Positions 11,236 through 21,335 of a DNA stretch of 64,000 bases are shown one piece after another. This stretch comes from Symbiodinium natans (Eukaryota; Sar; Dinophyceae; Suessiales; Symbiodiniaceae). Within the stretch, counting starts at the first letter, position 1, and the number at the start of each line of letters is the position of its first letter. The stretch is from contig CAJNDS010000069.1 in assembly GCA_905221605.1 (NCBI GenBank), positions 111,001-175,000 on the forward strand. Direction: 5' to 3'. Under the pieces are notes generated by a model. The model was not told the origin of the DNA. It did not search any database and saw nothing but the letters and a program-made list of their open reading frames with translations. The position numbers and the translations under genes are program-made.

Positions 11236-11920
11236 ACCTTCGGGCGATTTCGGCCAAACTGCCCCCCAATGTTCGGGTGATTTCGGCCAATCTGACCCCA
11301 ATGTTCGGGCGATTCCGGCCAATCTGACCCCCAATGTTCGGGCGATTTCGGCCAATCTGACCCCAATGTTCAGGCGATTTCGGCCAATCTGACGGGCGAT
11401 GTCGGCCTGGCCGAAAAATCACGAACATTGAGGTCAGATTCGCCCGAACATTGGGGTCAGATTGGCCGAAATCGCCCGAACATGGGGGCCAGATTGGCCG
11501 AAATCGCGCGAACATTGGGGCCCCAATGTTCGTGACTTTTCGGCCTGGCCGAAATCGCTCGAACATTGGGGTCAGATTGGCCGGAATCGCCCGAACATTG
11601 GGGTCAGATTGGCCGGAATCGCCCGAACATTGGGGTCAGATTGGCTCAGATTGGCCGAAATCGCCTGAACATTGGGGGCCCCAATGTTCGTGACTTTTCG
11701 GCCTGGCCGAAATCGCCCGAACATTGGGGTCAGATTGGCCGGAATCGCCCGAACATTGGGGTCAGATTGGCCGAAATCGCCCGAACATTGGGGTCAGATT
11801 GGCCGAAATCGCCTGAACATTGGGGGCCCCAATGTTCGTGACTTTTCGGCCTGGCCGAAATCGCCCGAACATTGGGGTCAGATTGGCCGGAATCGCCCGA
11901 ACACTGGGGTCAGATTGTTC
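11236..11920. repeat. 32-bp array that inverts orientation midway
   Basis: Unit core GGTCAGATTGGCCGAAATCG plus CCCGAACATTGG. From 11236 to about 11400 the units read CCAATGTTCGGGCGATTTCG; from about 11430 to 11920 they read in the opposite sense. Linkers GGGGCCCCAATGTTCGTGAC and TTTTCGGCCTGGCCGAAA recur three times on the right and are themselves palindromic. ORFs such as NRPNIGVRLAEIARTLG are by-products of the repeat. Confidence 0.9.
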
Positions 11921-12044
11921 GTCGGGGGGCTCGGTAAGATGGAAACCTTTTATTTTCTTAATGTTATAGGATTCTTTGGGCGGGTGGGTTTTTTTCTGAG
12001 CCTGGAACCTCCTAATGACTATCAATGCTAGAACAGTGACCCAA

Positions 12045-13320
12045 TAGACCCTAAACCCTAAACCCTAAACCCTAAACCCTAAACCCTAAACCCTACCCCC
12101 TAAACCCCCCCGACTGTTGGAGGAAGGAGCCCTCCTTTGCAAAACGTTTTTTTGGAGCCCCACACGCCCTAAGCAATCCGCAGCCTCTGAAGCCACTAAG
12201 CGTGGTGGGGGCTGGGGGGTCGAAGCTTTGGGGCTTAGGGCGTAGGGGTTTAGGGTTTAGGGTGGAGGGTTTAGGGTTTAGGGCGTAGGGGTTTAGGGTT
12301 TAGGGTCTAGGGTTTTAGGGTTTAGGGTTTTCGGGAACTTCAAGAGGCTTCTGTCGGGCGGGAGCTGCGCCCCCCTTAGAGCCATAAAAGAGAAACCCTA
12401 TGTTTTCACATCCCTTTGGAGCTGCAGTGGAGTGCAAGTTCCCCCTTGCGACGGCCGCTCCGATACACGTGAGGTAGTTGTGTGCAGCGCGGGTGCTCCA
12501 TGCACCTGCCCCACAAAGAAGGCTTTGGCCCGGCAACACGCGTCCTGCACGCCGGGGTCGCACATCCACGGGAACCCAAGAACCCGAAGACAAAACCCTA
12601 AACCCTAATCCCTAGACCCCCGAAACCCTATACCCCCTAGACCCGAAACCCTAAACCCTGAACCCTAACCCCTAAACCCCTGAACGCCTAAACCCCTAAA
12701 CACCTAGACCCTAAACCCCTAAACCCCTAAACCCCTAAACCCCTAAAACCCTAAACCCCTAAACCCCTAAACCCCTAAACACCTAAACACCTGGACCCTA
12801 AACCCTAAACCCTAAACCCCTAAACCCTGAAGTCGAGGTGCCTGGTCTCCTTGTCGATTCCCGGCGTGGTGCGCCTCACGGCCCACCCCGAGTTTGGACT
12901 TTGAGCTTTCCCTGAAGGGTCCAGTGTGGTTCCTTTTTGGGTTTAGGGTTTAGGGTTTAGGGTTTAGGGTTTAGGGTGTAGGGTTTAGGGTTTAGGGTGT
13001 AGGGTGTAGGGTGTAGGGTGTAGGGTGTAGGGTGTAGGGTGTAGGGTGTAGGGTGTAGGGATACTACCCCAAAAAGGTACTACATGGGAGCCTTTGGGGG
13101 GGTTGAAGACTTAGGGTTTGGCCAAAAGGGCTTAGGGTGTAGGGGTTTAGGGGTTTAGGGGTTTAGGGGTTTAGGGGTTTAGGGGTTTAGGGGTTTAGGG
13201 GTTTAGGGGTTTAGGGGTTTAGGGGTTAGGCGTTTAGGGGTTTAGGCGTTTAGGGGTTTAGGGGTTTAGGGGTTAGGGGTTTACGGGTTTCGGGTGTAGA
13301 GTTTAGGGGTTTAGGGGCCG
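12045..13320. repeat. Telomere-like arrays with unique islets
   Basis: CCCTAAA at 12045-12105, TTTAGGG at 12240-12330, CCCTAAA/CCCCTAAA at 12590-12830, TTTAGGG/TGTAGGG at 12940-13060 and an octameric GGGGTTTA run at 13140-13320. The islet at 12340-12590 has open minus frames with no recognisable product. The islet at 12832-12905 is open on plus but too short to judge. Confidence 0.85.
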
Positions 13321-13380
13321 GGGCTTCTCTACTTCCTCAAGCACATGGCTGGCACCCGAGATGGGGAAGTTGTCGTGTGC
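13316..13380 (-). CDS. Possible internal exon
   Basis: Minus frame reads HDNFPISGASHVLEEVEKPR between telomere-like tracts. It is acidic and helical in character, of unknown family. Boundaries are not resolved. Confidence 0.35.
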
Positions 13381-14310
13381 AGGGTTTAGGGCCTTGCCCA
13401 GCACTGTCAAGATGGGGCTTTGGTCCTAAACCCTAAACCCTAAACCCTAGGTCCTAGACACTATAGGATCTTCTGTTTCCAGAGCTGTGCAGAAATCAGA
13501 GAACCGACCAAGAGGATGCATCATGTAAGGGGGACTTGTCTCACTTAGGGTTTAAAGGGTTAGGGTTTAGGGTTTAGGGATTGTTCCTTGGGGATCCGAC
13601 TAAACCTGTCACCCTTGTGCGCAGCCCAGTGACTGCGGCATCAACGCTAGCCTATCGGTTTTGAACGTCCACCCTTGACACCTGAACAAAACTGTGATGT
13701 GGTTTCGGGCTTTCCTCAACCCTACACCCTAAACCCTAACTCAGTCGAGTGTTTCCGGATTTTTTGAACTCCGAAGTCTGGCGCTGGCAATTGCCGGTAA
13801 GGAATGCACCCATGGATGTTGGCGGGAAGGGGGGGGGGGAAGTCCAGCAAGGACCCTCATGACCCCCAAACCTCAAACGCCTGAACGCCAAAGACCCAGC
13901 TGGTTTTAGAGAAGATCCTAAACCCCAAAACGATAAAACGCTAAACCCTAAACCCTTAACTGCCAAAAGCCTGCATCTGTCAAGCCTAAAGCCTGCTAAG
14001 TCAGACGATGCTCTGCTGGAGGTGATGGCTGGATAAACGGCCCTAAGCTAAACCCACCCCAACCCTCGCCCCCAAAAAACAACATATCCTCGACTCGTAA
14101 CTCTGTGGCGTAAACAGCCGTCCTTGCTAGTTCCCAAGAAAGAACCCAAAGACCATGGGGCAGCTCGTTGTCTGCCCTGATTCTGCGCATCCTAAGCCCT
14201 AAAACATCTGCACCTGGAGGCTTGTTCGTGCGTTTAGGGCTTAGGGCTCTTAGGGCTCTTAGGCCTCTTAGGGCTTAGGGCTCTTAGGGCTCTTAGGGCT
14301 TAGGGCCCCG

Positions 14311-14397
14311 CACCCTGCCTGTTGCGCCCGCCAGGCGTTTGGCGTTGCCGGCGTCGGTTCGGCTGCAGCCTCAAAGTATCTGCCCATGGTCTTAGAA
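14311..14397 (-). CDS. Possible internal exon
   Basis: Minus frame TMGRYFEAAAEPTPATPNAW is open between a possible CTAAG acceptor and a CAG|GC donor. It lies downstream of the likely stop of the membrane-protein gene, so it would belong to the next gene in the array. No family recognised. Confidence 0.35.
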
Positions 14398-14534
14398 TCT
14401 AGACTTCTCCCTACACCGTAAACCCTAAAACCCTAAACCCTTACTGCCTAAAACCCTAAACCCTAAAACCTAAAACCTAAAAACCCTAAACCCCAAAACC
14501 CTAAACCCTAAACGACGAAACGACCCTTTTTCCA

Positions 14535-14811
14535 TCACAGGCGGTCCCAGAGGATCATCCTCGGCTCCTCACCCGCACTCTTGTCGTGCTCCAGCATGGT
14601 TACCAGAAGCTTCACGCTGGCCTAGCTGGGGGGGGGGGGGGGGGGTGGGGCGTATGAAAATGAGGGACCCTAGCGTTTAGGGTTTAGGGTTTAGGGTTTA
14701 GGGTTTAGGGTTTAGGGTTTAGGGTTTAAACCCCCTAGTGTTTAGGGTTTAGGCAAACCCAAGATGGATTTCCAGACTTGTTTGGACCCTGCTACCACCC
14801 GATTGCTATCT

Positions 14812-14847
<36 letters not shown>

Positions 14848-17800
14848 CTGGTTCTACTGCAGATACTTGGAGGTTCATGGTATGTATTAACTAATTATAA
14901 AACTGTACTTATAACTGTAATTGTAACCATGTTAGGGCACATAAGGGGCTTATAAGTGGGTTACAAGTACATGTATAATTGGTGAATAAGTACCATGAGC
15001 CTCCAAGTGTAGTTTAAGGGCTTGAGGGTTGTGTACAGGCGCCTAACTAAGCGTGCCGGGCTTAGGTGCAGGGCTTCGGGTGCAGGGCTTAGGGTGTCAG
15101 TGTTTGTGCATAGGGTTTGGGGTGAATCTGACCTGAACCCCAAACCCTGATACAAGCTTACCAGTGCTACTGGGCAGTCGAGTGGCATACTGGAAGGTGT
15201 GGTACAGCACGAGGCCCAGAAAGGGCACATAGAAGGCCGCCAGTACCACAGTCCCGAAGCCGCAAAGGAACCAGCCATGCCTGTACACAAAGATTCCTTG
15301 GGTAGCCCCAGCAGTCATAATATGTATGAAAAGGGTTTGGGGTTTAGGGTAACCAGATTATGTAGAATACGGGTACCACTTCTTGGAGTTGGTTACTTTA
15401 GAAAGGGAACCTAGAAACAAGCAAATAGCAAAGAGGGTACCACTGGGCTACACAGGTTCGCTCTTGCTGATAGGTCAGCCTGTACGTATACTCCCCTAGC
15501 AGCTCCGTGCTGAGAGCAACGGAGGCGATGTACCACTCGTAGAAGCGCAGGAACAGTGTGGCCACACCCACGTTGTCGAACATAAGGTAGGCCACCATGA
15601 GATTCCTTGCATAGGTGGTCTCGAGTTCTTCTGCAAACTGTACGTTCAGAAACTCTCGGCTCCAGTACAAAACATTCCTTGAACCCTATAAAACCTACAG
15701 CGCAGAACCCTACACACCCCCAAAGGCCCCAAGCCAAAGGAAGTCTGAACCCCTAAACTCTAAACCCTAAACCCTGAACCCTAAACCCTAAACCCTAAAC
15801 CCTAACCCCTAAACCCTAACCCTAAACCCTAAAAAGCACCCAGGGTTCCCAATCAGCATCAGCAGGTTGCCACGATTCCAGAGCCCGGCACGCGGCTTCG
15901 CTTCTCCCGCGAGGCCGGGTTGCTTGCCGTACTTGGGGTCAGCAAAGACCCTCACCTGGGTTTAGGGTTTAGGGTTTAGGGTTTACGGTTTAGGGTTTAG
16001 GGGTTAAGGTTTAGGGTTAAGGGTTTAGGGTTTAGGGTTTAGGTTTTAGGGTTTAGGGGTTAAGGTTTAGGGTTTAGGGTTTAGGGTTTAGGGTTTAGGG
16101 TTTAGGGTTTAGGGTTTAGGGTTTAGGGTTTAGGGTTTAGGGTTTAGGGTTTAGGGTGGGGGTCAGGGCCTATTTGGGTGTAGGGGGGTTAAGGTTTAGG
16201 GTTTAAGGGGTCTGTGGTTCAGGGTTTGTTTAGAAATTGTAATATTTTATGAGGCCTTTTTCCCCTTTCTAATGTTCTACGAACGAAGCGTGCATTAATT
16301 TACCTTTCGTTCGTACAATATTATTAAAGGGACAGGAGTGAAGATATTAAGAGAGTGAAGAGGCCGCCCAAATTATAGTATTCCATAGGGGCGGCTCTAA
16401 TAATAGTATTTCCTCGCAGGCTTTTTGCACGCTTCGTTCGCTTATAATGTGACATTCATGCGGGCTTACTCGCTTGTTACTAATAGCCCGCGCGGTAATA
16501 TTAATGAAGGAGTGAATGAAAAGGGCAAATTGTATCAATTAAAAGCATGCGTACTTTGTCCTTATCTGTTAATTATAAAATTGCAAGCCCTTTTAGTTCT
16601 CTTAATAGTACTTCTAGTGGTAATACTAATAAGGGTGAGACGCAACCAATAAACCCCCGTACAAGATTAATACTATTCATGCACTAGGTTTAGGAGCCTA
16701 TCGATTTTGAATGCATCTTTCGGGCAGGAAGATCACGATTTTGATTCTTATGTTTAAGGTTTGTAAGGTGATGTTCGTGGTTTTTTCGGTTCCTACATCA
16801 GCATCCATCGCAATTGGGCAGTTTTCTTGGTGGTCCGGCAAGAATGGCTGTCTCAGGGATGCTGAAACACCTGGGTACTTCCCAACAACAAGGGGCCACT
16901 TTCACTTTCCCCAAAGGACTCTGATCCTTATTCTAGGAGCCCCCCCCCCCCCCCCCCCCCCGGAAAAAAAAGGGGACCGTAAACTATCGGACACACTCCC
17001 ACATCGGCCTTCTTGTAGTACTTGCTGTACTGTGTGTAGAACACCGTGAACACACTGAGGCCATGCTGAAGCCGACGAAATCCCATCTTCAGTAGGAAGA
17101 CGACCACCGAGAGCAGCACCAGCTTGCCAATGGACTTCAGTGAGGCTCGGAGCCACATCATGTACCTTAGGGTTTAGGGTTTAGGATTTAGGGGCTTATG
17201 GCATCAAGTACCTTAGTCATAAAGGAGTTCGCGCTTTGAGGCTTAGGGTTTCTGAGGTTTGGGGCTGAAGGCTCTCTCTAGGCAATGGCATCTTTCCTCC
17301 TGTGTAGCCTTCAACCCAACAGCTCCAGGTCAGAGTTTAGGATCTGAACACAACTCTCATGCTTGCAGCGTAGTGACTCAGGGCATACAACTCGGGTACA
17401 GTGACAGCACTGACTAAGAAATCATTGATTTAAGAAACCCCGGATAAAAGATGCGAAACTTGAGAGCAAGACTAAATCAAGAAATCGAGGGTACCCGCAT
17501 CCTCGGGCCCTTTGCTTGTTTTGCAACCGCCTCGTAAACCCCTACTTTGAATAATGCCCCTTATGGACCGTAAGCACTTGCGCCCGAAACACCCGAAACT
17601 CCTTTGAAGCCTTCAAGAGCTCTAAACCCTAAACCCTAAACCCTAAGCCCTAAACCTTTAAGCCCTGAACCTGCAGCTCAGGCACCTATCGGACTGCACC
17701 GGCAAGCTGCTAAGGCCGTCCCGGAGGTTTGGGAACTGGTCCTGCCCAGCCAGGGTAGCCGTGGGAAGTTGAGGGGCCCTGAACCCCTAAAGCCCTAAAG

Positions 17801-18164
17801 CGCTAAATCTACACCCCTAAACCCCTAAAGCCCTAAAGGCCTAAACCCCTCAAGCCCAGAACCCCTAAACCCCGAAACCCCGAAACCCTGGGAAGTGTTC
17901 GATTCTTTTGGGAAGTTGAGGGATGAGTAGGATATATTGAATAGGGTGTTAAACGTTTAACAGTTTAGGGTCATTTCAGAGTCCATGGGAAGTTTGGGGC
18001 TTGAGGGTTTCTGCGAAGTTGGGGTTCAGGGTCTATGGGTTTGGGGGGGTTTCCTTTTGTCGCAAGTCTGTATTTGAGGAGGGGTTTAGGGTTCGAGGTC
18101 TTAGGGGTTGAGGGTTTAGATGGGTTTAGGGGTTCAGGGTGTAGAGAGTCAGGGGTGCAGGGCT

Positions 18165-18197
<33 letters not shown>

Positions 18198-19684
18198 GAG
18201 GCCTTTAGAGCTGTAGCTTCCTGAATCTCAGCATCTCAGCGGAAACTCTGTTGCCTGCTGCAAGTTTATGTGTAACTCGAAAAACCGCGTGGGGCTCTTT
18301 GAAAGGACCCGACGGTGCGCACAGCGAGTACTGAAAGCAGTGGATGTGTCAAAGAGAGTTGATCATAAGATTGGGGGGGGGTCGATGGGCAGGTGGGTAC
18401 TTATCTGTCGTCTGACGAGCAGCTTGGCGGGTGAGAGCTGGAACGTGAAATGCTGAACCCTAAGCCCTACAAGCCTTAACAAAAAAAAACGCATTGGAAC
18501 CCGAAAATGCCCAAAAGCCTTTAAACCCGAAAAATCTACAACCCCAACACCTTCAAGACCCTAGAACCCTAGAACCCCAAAACCCTAAAACCCTAAACCC
18601 TGCAGGACCCACACAACTCATAGAACCCTAAACACGCAAAAGGCTAACCCTGTGGAACACCCTAAACCCTAAACCCTAAACCCTAAACCCTAAACCCTAA
18701 ACCCTAAACCCTAAACCCTAAACCCTAAACCCTAAACCCTAAACCCTAAACCTCACATTCTGAGGAACAGCGCGCCGGTCCAGGTGCGAGAAGAAGGGCT
18801 TCGAGCTGAAAAGACTCAAATTCCTTGAGTGCTAAACTTTGCTTCGTCCTATTTTGTTGGCAAAGGGTTCCTATAGGGCTTCTTTAAAGAAAAGAACACG
18901 TATAGGTGTTTTCGGTGGGTTTTGTGTGTTTGCTCTGGGTGTTTTTTTTCTTCCCTTTGCAAGGTCCAGGCTTTAGAGCTTCAGGGCCTTTGCGGCTTCT
19001 TGTACGGTAAGCGTAGCTTCAGTTGAGGGACTGCGTATAAAAGGGTGCAGTACCTCGGAGCACCTCACCTATAGGGTTTGGGTTTAGAGTTTAGGGTTTA
19101 GGGTTTAGGGTGTAGGGTGTAGGGTTTGGGGTTGGGGTGAGGCAACCACTGGTGATCAACCATTGGATGGCCCAGACTCCGTGCCAGGAAGAGGATGATG
19201 AGTGGCAGGTACCAGCATGCGTCAAAGAGCAAGTTGTAGAAGGTGATATTGCTGTGGACCTTGCTAGCCCAGGAACCATAATACAATAAGGATACCCTGT
19301 TGGGGAGGCTGGTCACTGTTGTAGGGGAACCGAAAACCCGAAAAGAGCAAAAGGCTACCACTGCACAAGGGACAGACGCCGCGGGTTGGTTCCACTGAGG
19401 CTTGGCAAAGTAAATTATCAGGCGGGCGATGTAGAACAGCAGATGGATAGGAATAAGCACAAGCCAACATACCAAGCTCGTCACCACCACTGATATCAGC
19501 AAGGTCTTGAGGTTGCTGGTGGTGTACCGACGTTCTGCTTCCCTTCGGTTGGTCCAAAAGTCGAAGCAGCCGGAAACGTTGGCCGTGATTCCGCAGACAA
19601 GCTCGTGGCTTCCACGGGTGAGGGCCGCCCGAAGTGACATGGCGCAGGATGCGAGGGCGACGTTTTGTTGCAAAAAGAGTGTCG
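14535..19684 (-). CDS. Multi-pass membrane protein, nine-exon model (5' partial)
   Basis: Exons in transcript order: 19374-19684, 19150-19259, 18757-18805, 17686-17741, 17003-17165, 15840-15955, 15460-15677, 15154-15296, 14535-14621 (stop TGA). Phases agree at all eight junctions, giving about 417 codons. Hydrophobic segments include LKTLLISVVVTSLVCWLVLI, DACWYLPLIILFLA, GKLVLLSVVVFLLK, NVGVATLFLRFYEWYIASVA and FGTVVLAAFYVPFLGLVLYH, so five or more membrane spans are likely. Soluble parts include FADPKYGKQPGLAGEAKPRA and a charged C-terminus EHDKSAGEEPRMILWDRL. I do not recognise the family. Two introns are family-A introners; the one at 15297-15459 needs a GA donor. The 15154 and 19150 donors and the true start are the least certain points; more 5' exons probably lie above 20 kb. 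Confidence 0.7.
14629..14730. repeat. Poly-G and TTTAGGG tracts
   Basis: A G-run just upstream (in transcript sense) of the last exon, then seven TTTAGGG heptamers at 14675-14727. On the coding strand the C-rich tract lies immediately 5' of the exon. Confidence 0.85.
14816..14847 (+). repeat. Poly-G run of about 32
   Basis: One of the longest homopolymers in the window. It lies in the last intron of the membrane-protein gene, 20 bp from a foldback element. Confidence 0.95.
14866..15007. mobile_element. Foldback element, family E, copy 1
   Basis: Ends CTTGGAGGTTCATGGTA and TACCATGAGCCTCCAAG are inverted repeats. The AT-rich interior is itself self-complementary (CTTATAAGTGGGTTACAAGT). Other copies are at 25031-25115 and 55315-55472. 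It sits within the last intron of the membrane-protein gene. Confidence 0.85.
15297..15459 (-). mobile_element. Family A introner acting as a GA-AG intron
   Basis: On the coding strand the exon ends ...CAAGAGC, the interval begins GAACCTGTGTAGCCCAGTGG and ends GGGGCTACCCAAG, and the next exon begins GAATC. Removing 163 nt joins QQER to IFVYRHGWF in frame; no GT donor that I tested nearby gives as good a join. The flanking GAAC/GAAT looks like a target duplication. The element also holds a small telomere-like tract near its 3' end. Confidence 0.75.
15956..16155 (+). repeat. Interstitial TTTAGGG array
   Basis: About 25 heptamers with a few CGGTTTA and GGGGTTA variants. It begins at the very acceptor (CCCAG) of the exon at 15840-15955, so on the coding strand CCCTAAA repeats form the intron's 3' end. 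Confidence 0.95.
16215..16700. other. AT-rich intronic insert with 15-bp inverted repeat
   Basis: Clearly richer in A+T than its surroundings and free of telomere-like repeats. CGAACGAAGCGTGCA at about 16279 is repeated inverted at about 16426, with CGTTCGT nearby as well. There are short ORFs only. It lies in the intron between exons 17003-17165 and 15840-15955. An organelle-derived insertion or a foldback element is possible; I cannot identify a source gene. Confidence 0.5.
18164..18195 (+). repeat. Poly-G run of about 30
   Basis: Homopolymer in the intron between exons 18757-18805 and 17686-17741. The region 17742-18650 otherwise has degenerate telomere-like repeats and no coding segment I can support. 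Confidence 0.9.
18655..18751 (-). repeat. Interstitial CCCTAAA array
   Basis: About 13 exact heptamers ending 6 bp from the donor of exon 18757-18805. On the coding strand the intron therefore opens GTGAGG followed by TTTAGGG repeats. Confidence 0.95.
19260..19369 (-). mobile_element. Family A introner splitting a coding exon
   Basis: A 110-bp element with ends CTTGCTAGCCC and a diverged GGCTACCACTGCACAAG, flanked by an exact 4-bp duplication GGAC (19256-19259 and 19370-19373). On the coding strand the duplicate reads GTCC: the upstream copy gives the GT donor and the element's CAAG end gives the acceptor, so removing 114 nt restores the uninterrupted reading frame (PAAS|VHSNITF). This is the introner mechanism in textbook form. 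Confidence 0.85.
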
Positions 19685-20129
19685 CTGGATTGGGGTTTGG
19701 GGATGCTACGTGCTACATATACATATGTACCTGTCTACATATACACATACATTCTATAGCACGAGTAGATTCATATTTGCACATTTGCTTGTACCATCGC
19801 AGAAAACCATGAACGAATCCTAGCAGGTTCCCGTTCGTGCATCTGTCTCCGCAGGTGGCTAAGACGAACCCCGACATCGGGCTCCCATCTTCTCTGCTGG
19901 CACCTGCAATCCTAATAAACCCAACAACCCAGGGTTTAGGATTTACAGTGGGGTTTGGGGACTTTCACCCTGAGTTCTAAACCCAGCAACCCACATGCAA
20001 GGTCTGAGTCTGCGGAAAAAGAGCCTTCCCAAAAATTGCGAGGATGGGGTATGAAAAAATGCATGTTTAACATTTCCCTGGGTTCTGTCACGCCAGAGGA
20101 GACTGTAGAAGGGCCCGCCGCCCAAAAAG

Positions 20130-20190
20130 GCAAGATTTAGAGGGTTTAGGGTTTAGGGTTTAGGGTTTAGGGTTTAGGGTTTAGGGTTTA
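20130..20190 (+). repeat. TTTAGGG array
   Basis: Eight heptamers on the left of a PQ-rich exon-like islet. Complementary CCCTAAA repeats at 20324-20450 lie on its right. Confidence 0.95.
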
Positions 20191-20202
20191 GGGGTACCCG
20201 AA

Positions 20203-20325
20203 GAGCCCATCCTGTTGCGCACGACAAGGCCCTGGCGGGTGGGTGCAAGCGCTGGAGGTGCTGCGCAGGTTGCTGCGGAATGGGCTGTTGAGGTGCCTGG
20301 GGCAGCTGGTCAAGGTCTGGGGCTA
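20203..20325 (-). CDS. Proline/glutamine-rich exon
   Basis: The minus frame reads DLDQLPQAPQQPIPQQPAQH and continues LQRLHPPARALSCAT. It resembles the islets at 20880-20975 and 24068-24165 in composition, so the three may be exons of one low-complexity protein or the N-terminal part of the membrane protein. A GA donor after ACAG would put it in phase with the exon starting at 19684, but that is speculative. Confidence 0.45.
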
Positions 20326-20539
20326 AACCCTAAACCCTAAACCCTAAACCCTAAACCCTAAACCCTAAACCCTAAACCCCTAAACCCTAAACCCGAAACC
20401 CTAAACCCCAAAACCCTAAACCGCAAAACCCTAAACCCTAAACCCAGGTCATGTACCTAACTTAGGGAGCACTTCGGCCTGAAAGCACTTCTTGAGTACA
20501 ATGACTTGAAGATGGGGCCCAAGTAGATAATAATGACTT

Positions 20540-20647
20540 AGCTTTGGAGTAGACCCTGGAAAAACAAGTATATACTTTTTAGGTAATAAGTAGCAATACT
20601 AGGAACCCAGAACAAAAAAAAGTATTCAAGTATAGTACTCCAAAGCC
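20540..20647. mobile_element. Foldback element, singleton
   Basis: CTTTGGAGTA at the left and TACTCCAAAG at the right form inverted ends about 100 bp apart, with an AT-rich interior. No second copy was found in the window. Confidence 0.5.
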
Positions 20648-20715
20648 CAGATGAGGTACATGAAGCCCATACAGGGCAGCCTCGAGTCTAGGATTTCGAG
20701 GGTCGAAGGTCTAAT

Positions 20716-20840
20716 TCGGGTTTAGGGTTTAGGGTTTAGGGTTTAGGGTTTAGGGTTTAGGGTTTAGGGTTTAGGGTTTAGGGTTTAGGGTTTAGGGTTT
20801 AGGGTTTAGGGTTTAGGGTTTAGGGTTTAGGGTTTAGGGG
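20716..20840 (+). repeat. Interstitial TTTAGGG array
   Basis: About 18 uninterrupted heptamers, one of the longest perfect runs in the window. Confidence 0.97.
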
Positions 20841-20879
20841 TTTAGCCTCTGGGGTTGGGCTTTGTAGGATTTAGGCTTT

Positions 20880-20975
20880 GCTGGCTTTACTGGCTGGTGC
20901 AGGTGGTGCAGCCTGCGGTGCGTGCTGCGGGAGGTGTGGCGGATGCCCCGCGACCTGCAGCTGCTTGCTGTTCAG
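20880..20975 (-). CDS. Proline/alanine-rich exon
   Basis: Minus frame NSKQLQVAGHPPHLPQHAPQ then AAPPAPASKASKA. Low complexity, of the same flavour as 20203-20325. It is flanked by telomere-like tracts on both sides. Confidence 0.4.
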
Positions 20976-21129
20976 GGTTTAGGGTTTGGGGTTCAGGGTT
21001 TAGGGTTTAGGGTTTGGGGTTTAGGGTTTGGGGTTTAGGGTTTCGGGTTGAGGGTTTCGGGTATCGGCATTGACTAAAACAGGGCTTCTTTTTCATACCC
21101 CGTGTATTGGGAAGTTCTCAACATTATTG

Positions 21130-21215
21130 TCCCTTCTTCTAATTTGGACTATAATGGGCCGCCAGAAATAGTAACCCCAAAAGGGAACATAATTTAGAGA
21201 GAAGTGACCATACAT
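21130..21215. mobile_element. Short element, family I, copy 2
   Basis: GGGCCGCCAGAAATAGTAAC, then CCCAAAAGGGAACATAATTT and AGAGAAGTGACCA, matching the copies at 6890 and 37070. Confidence 0.5.
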
Positions 21216-21335
21216 CACAAAAGAAATACTAGGATCCGCATACTAGGAATCCCTAACCCCCACATCTCGGTAGAGGTCAGGGTCTCGGCTGGGCCCTAGG
21301 GAATTAAAGCTTGTTGCAAAATAGGTCCTCGGAAC

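Noticed and set aside
11228-12031. ORFs reading NRPNIGVRLAEIARTLG on plus and FGRFRPI on minus
   Set aside because: Direct consequence of the 32-bp tandem repeat in both orientations.
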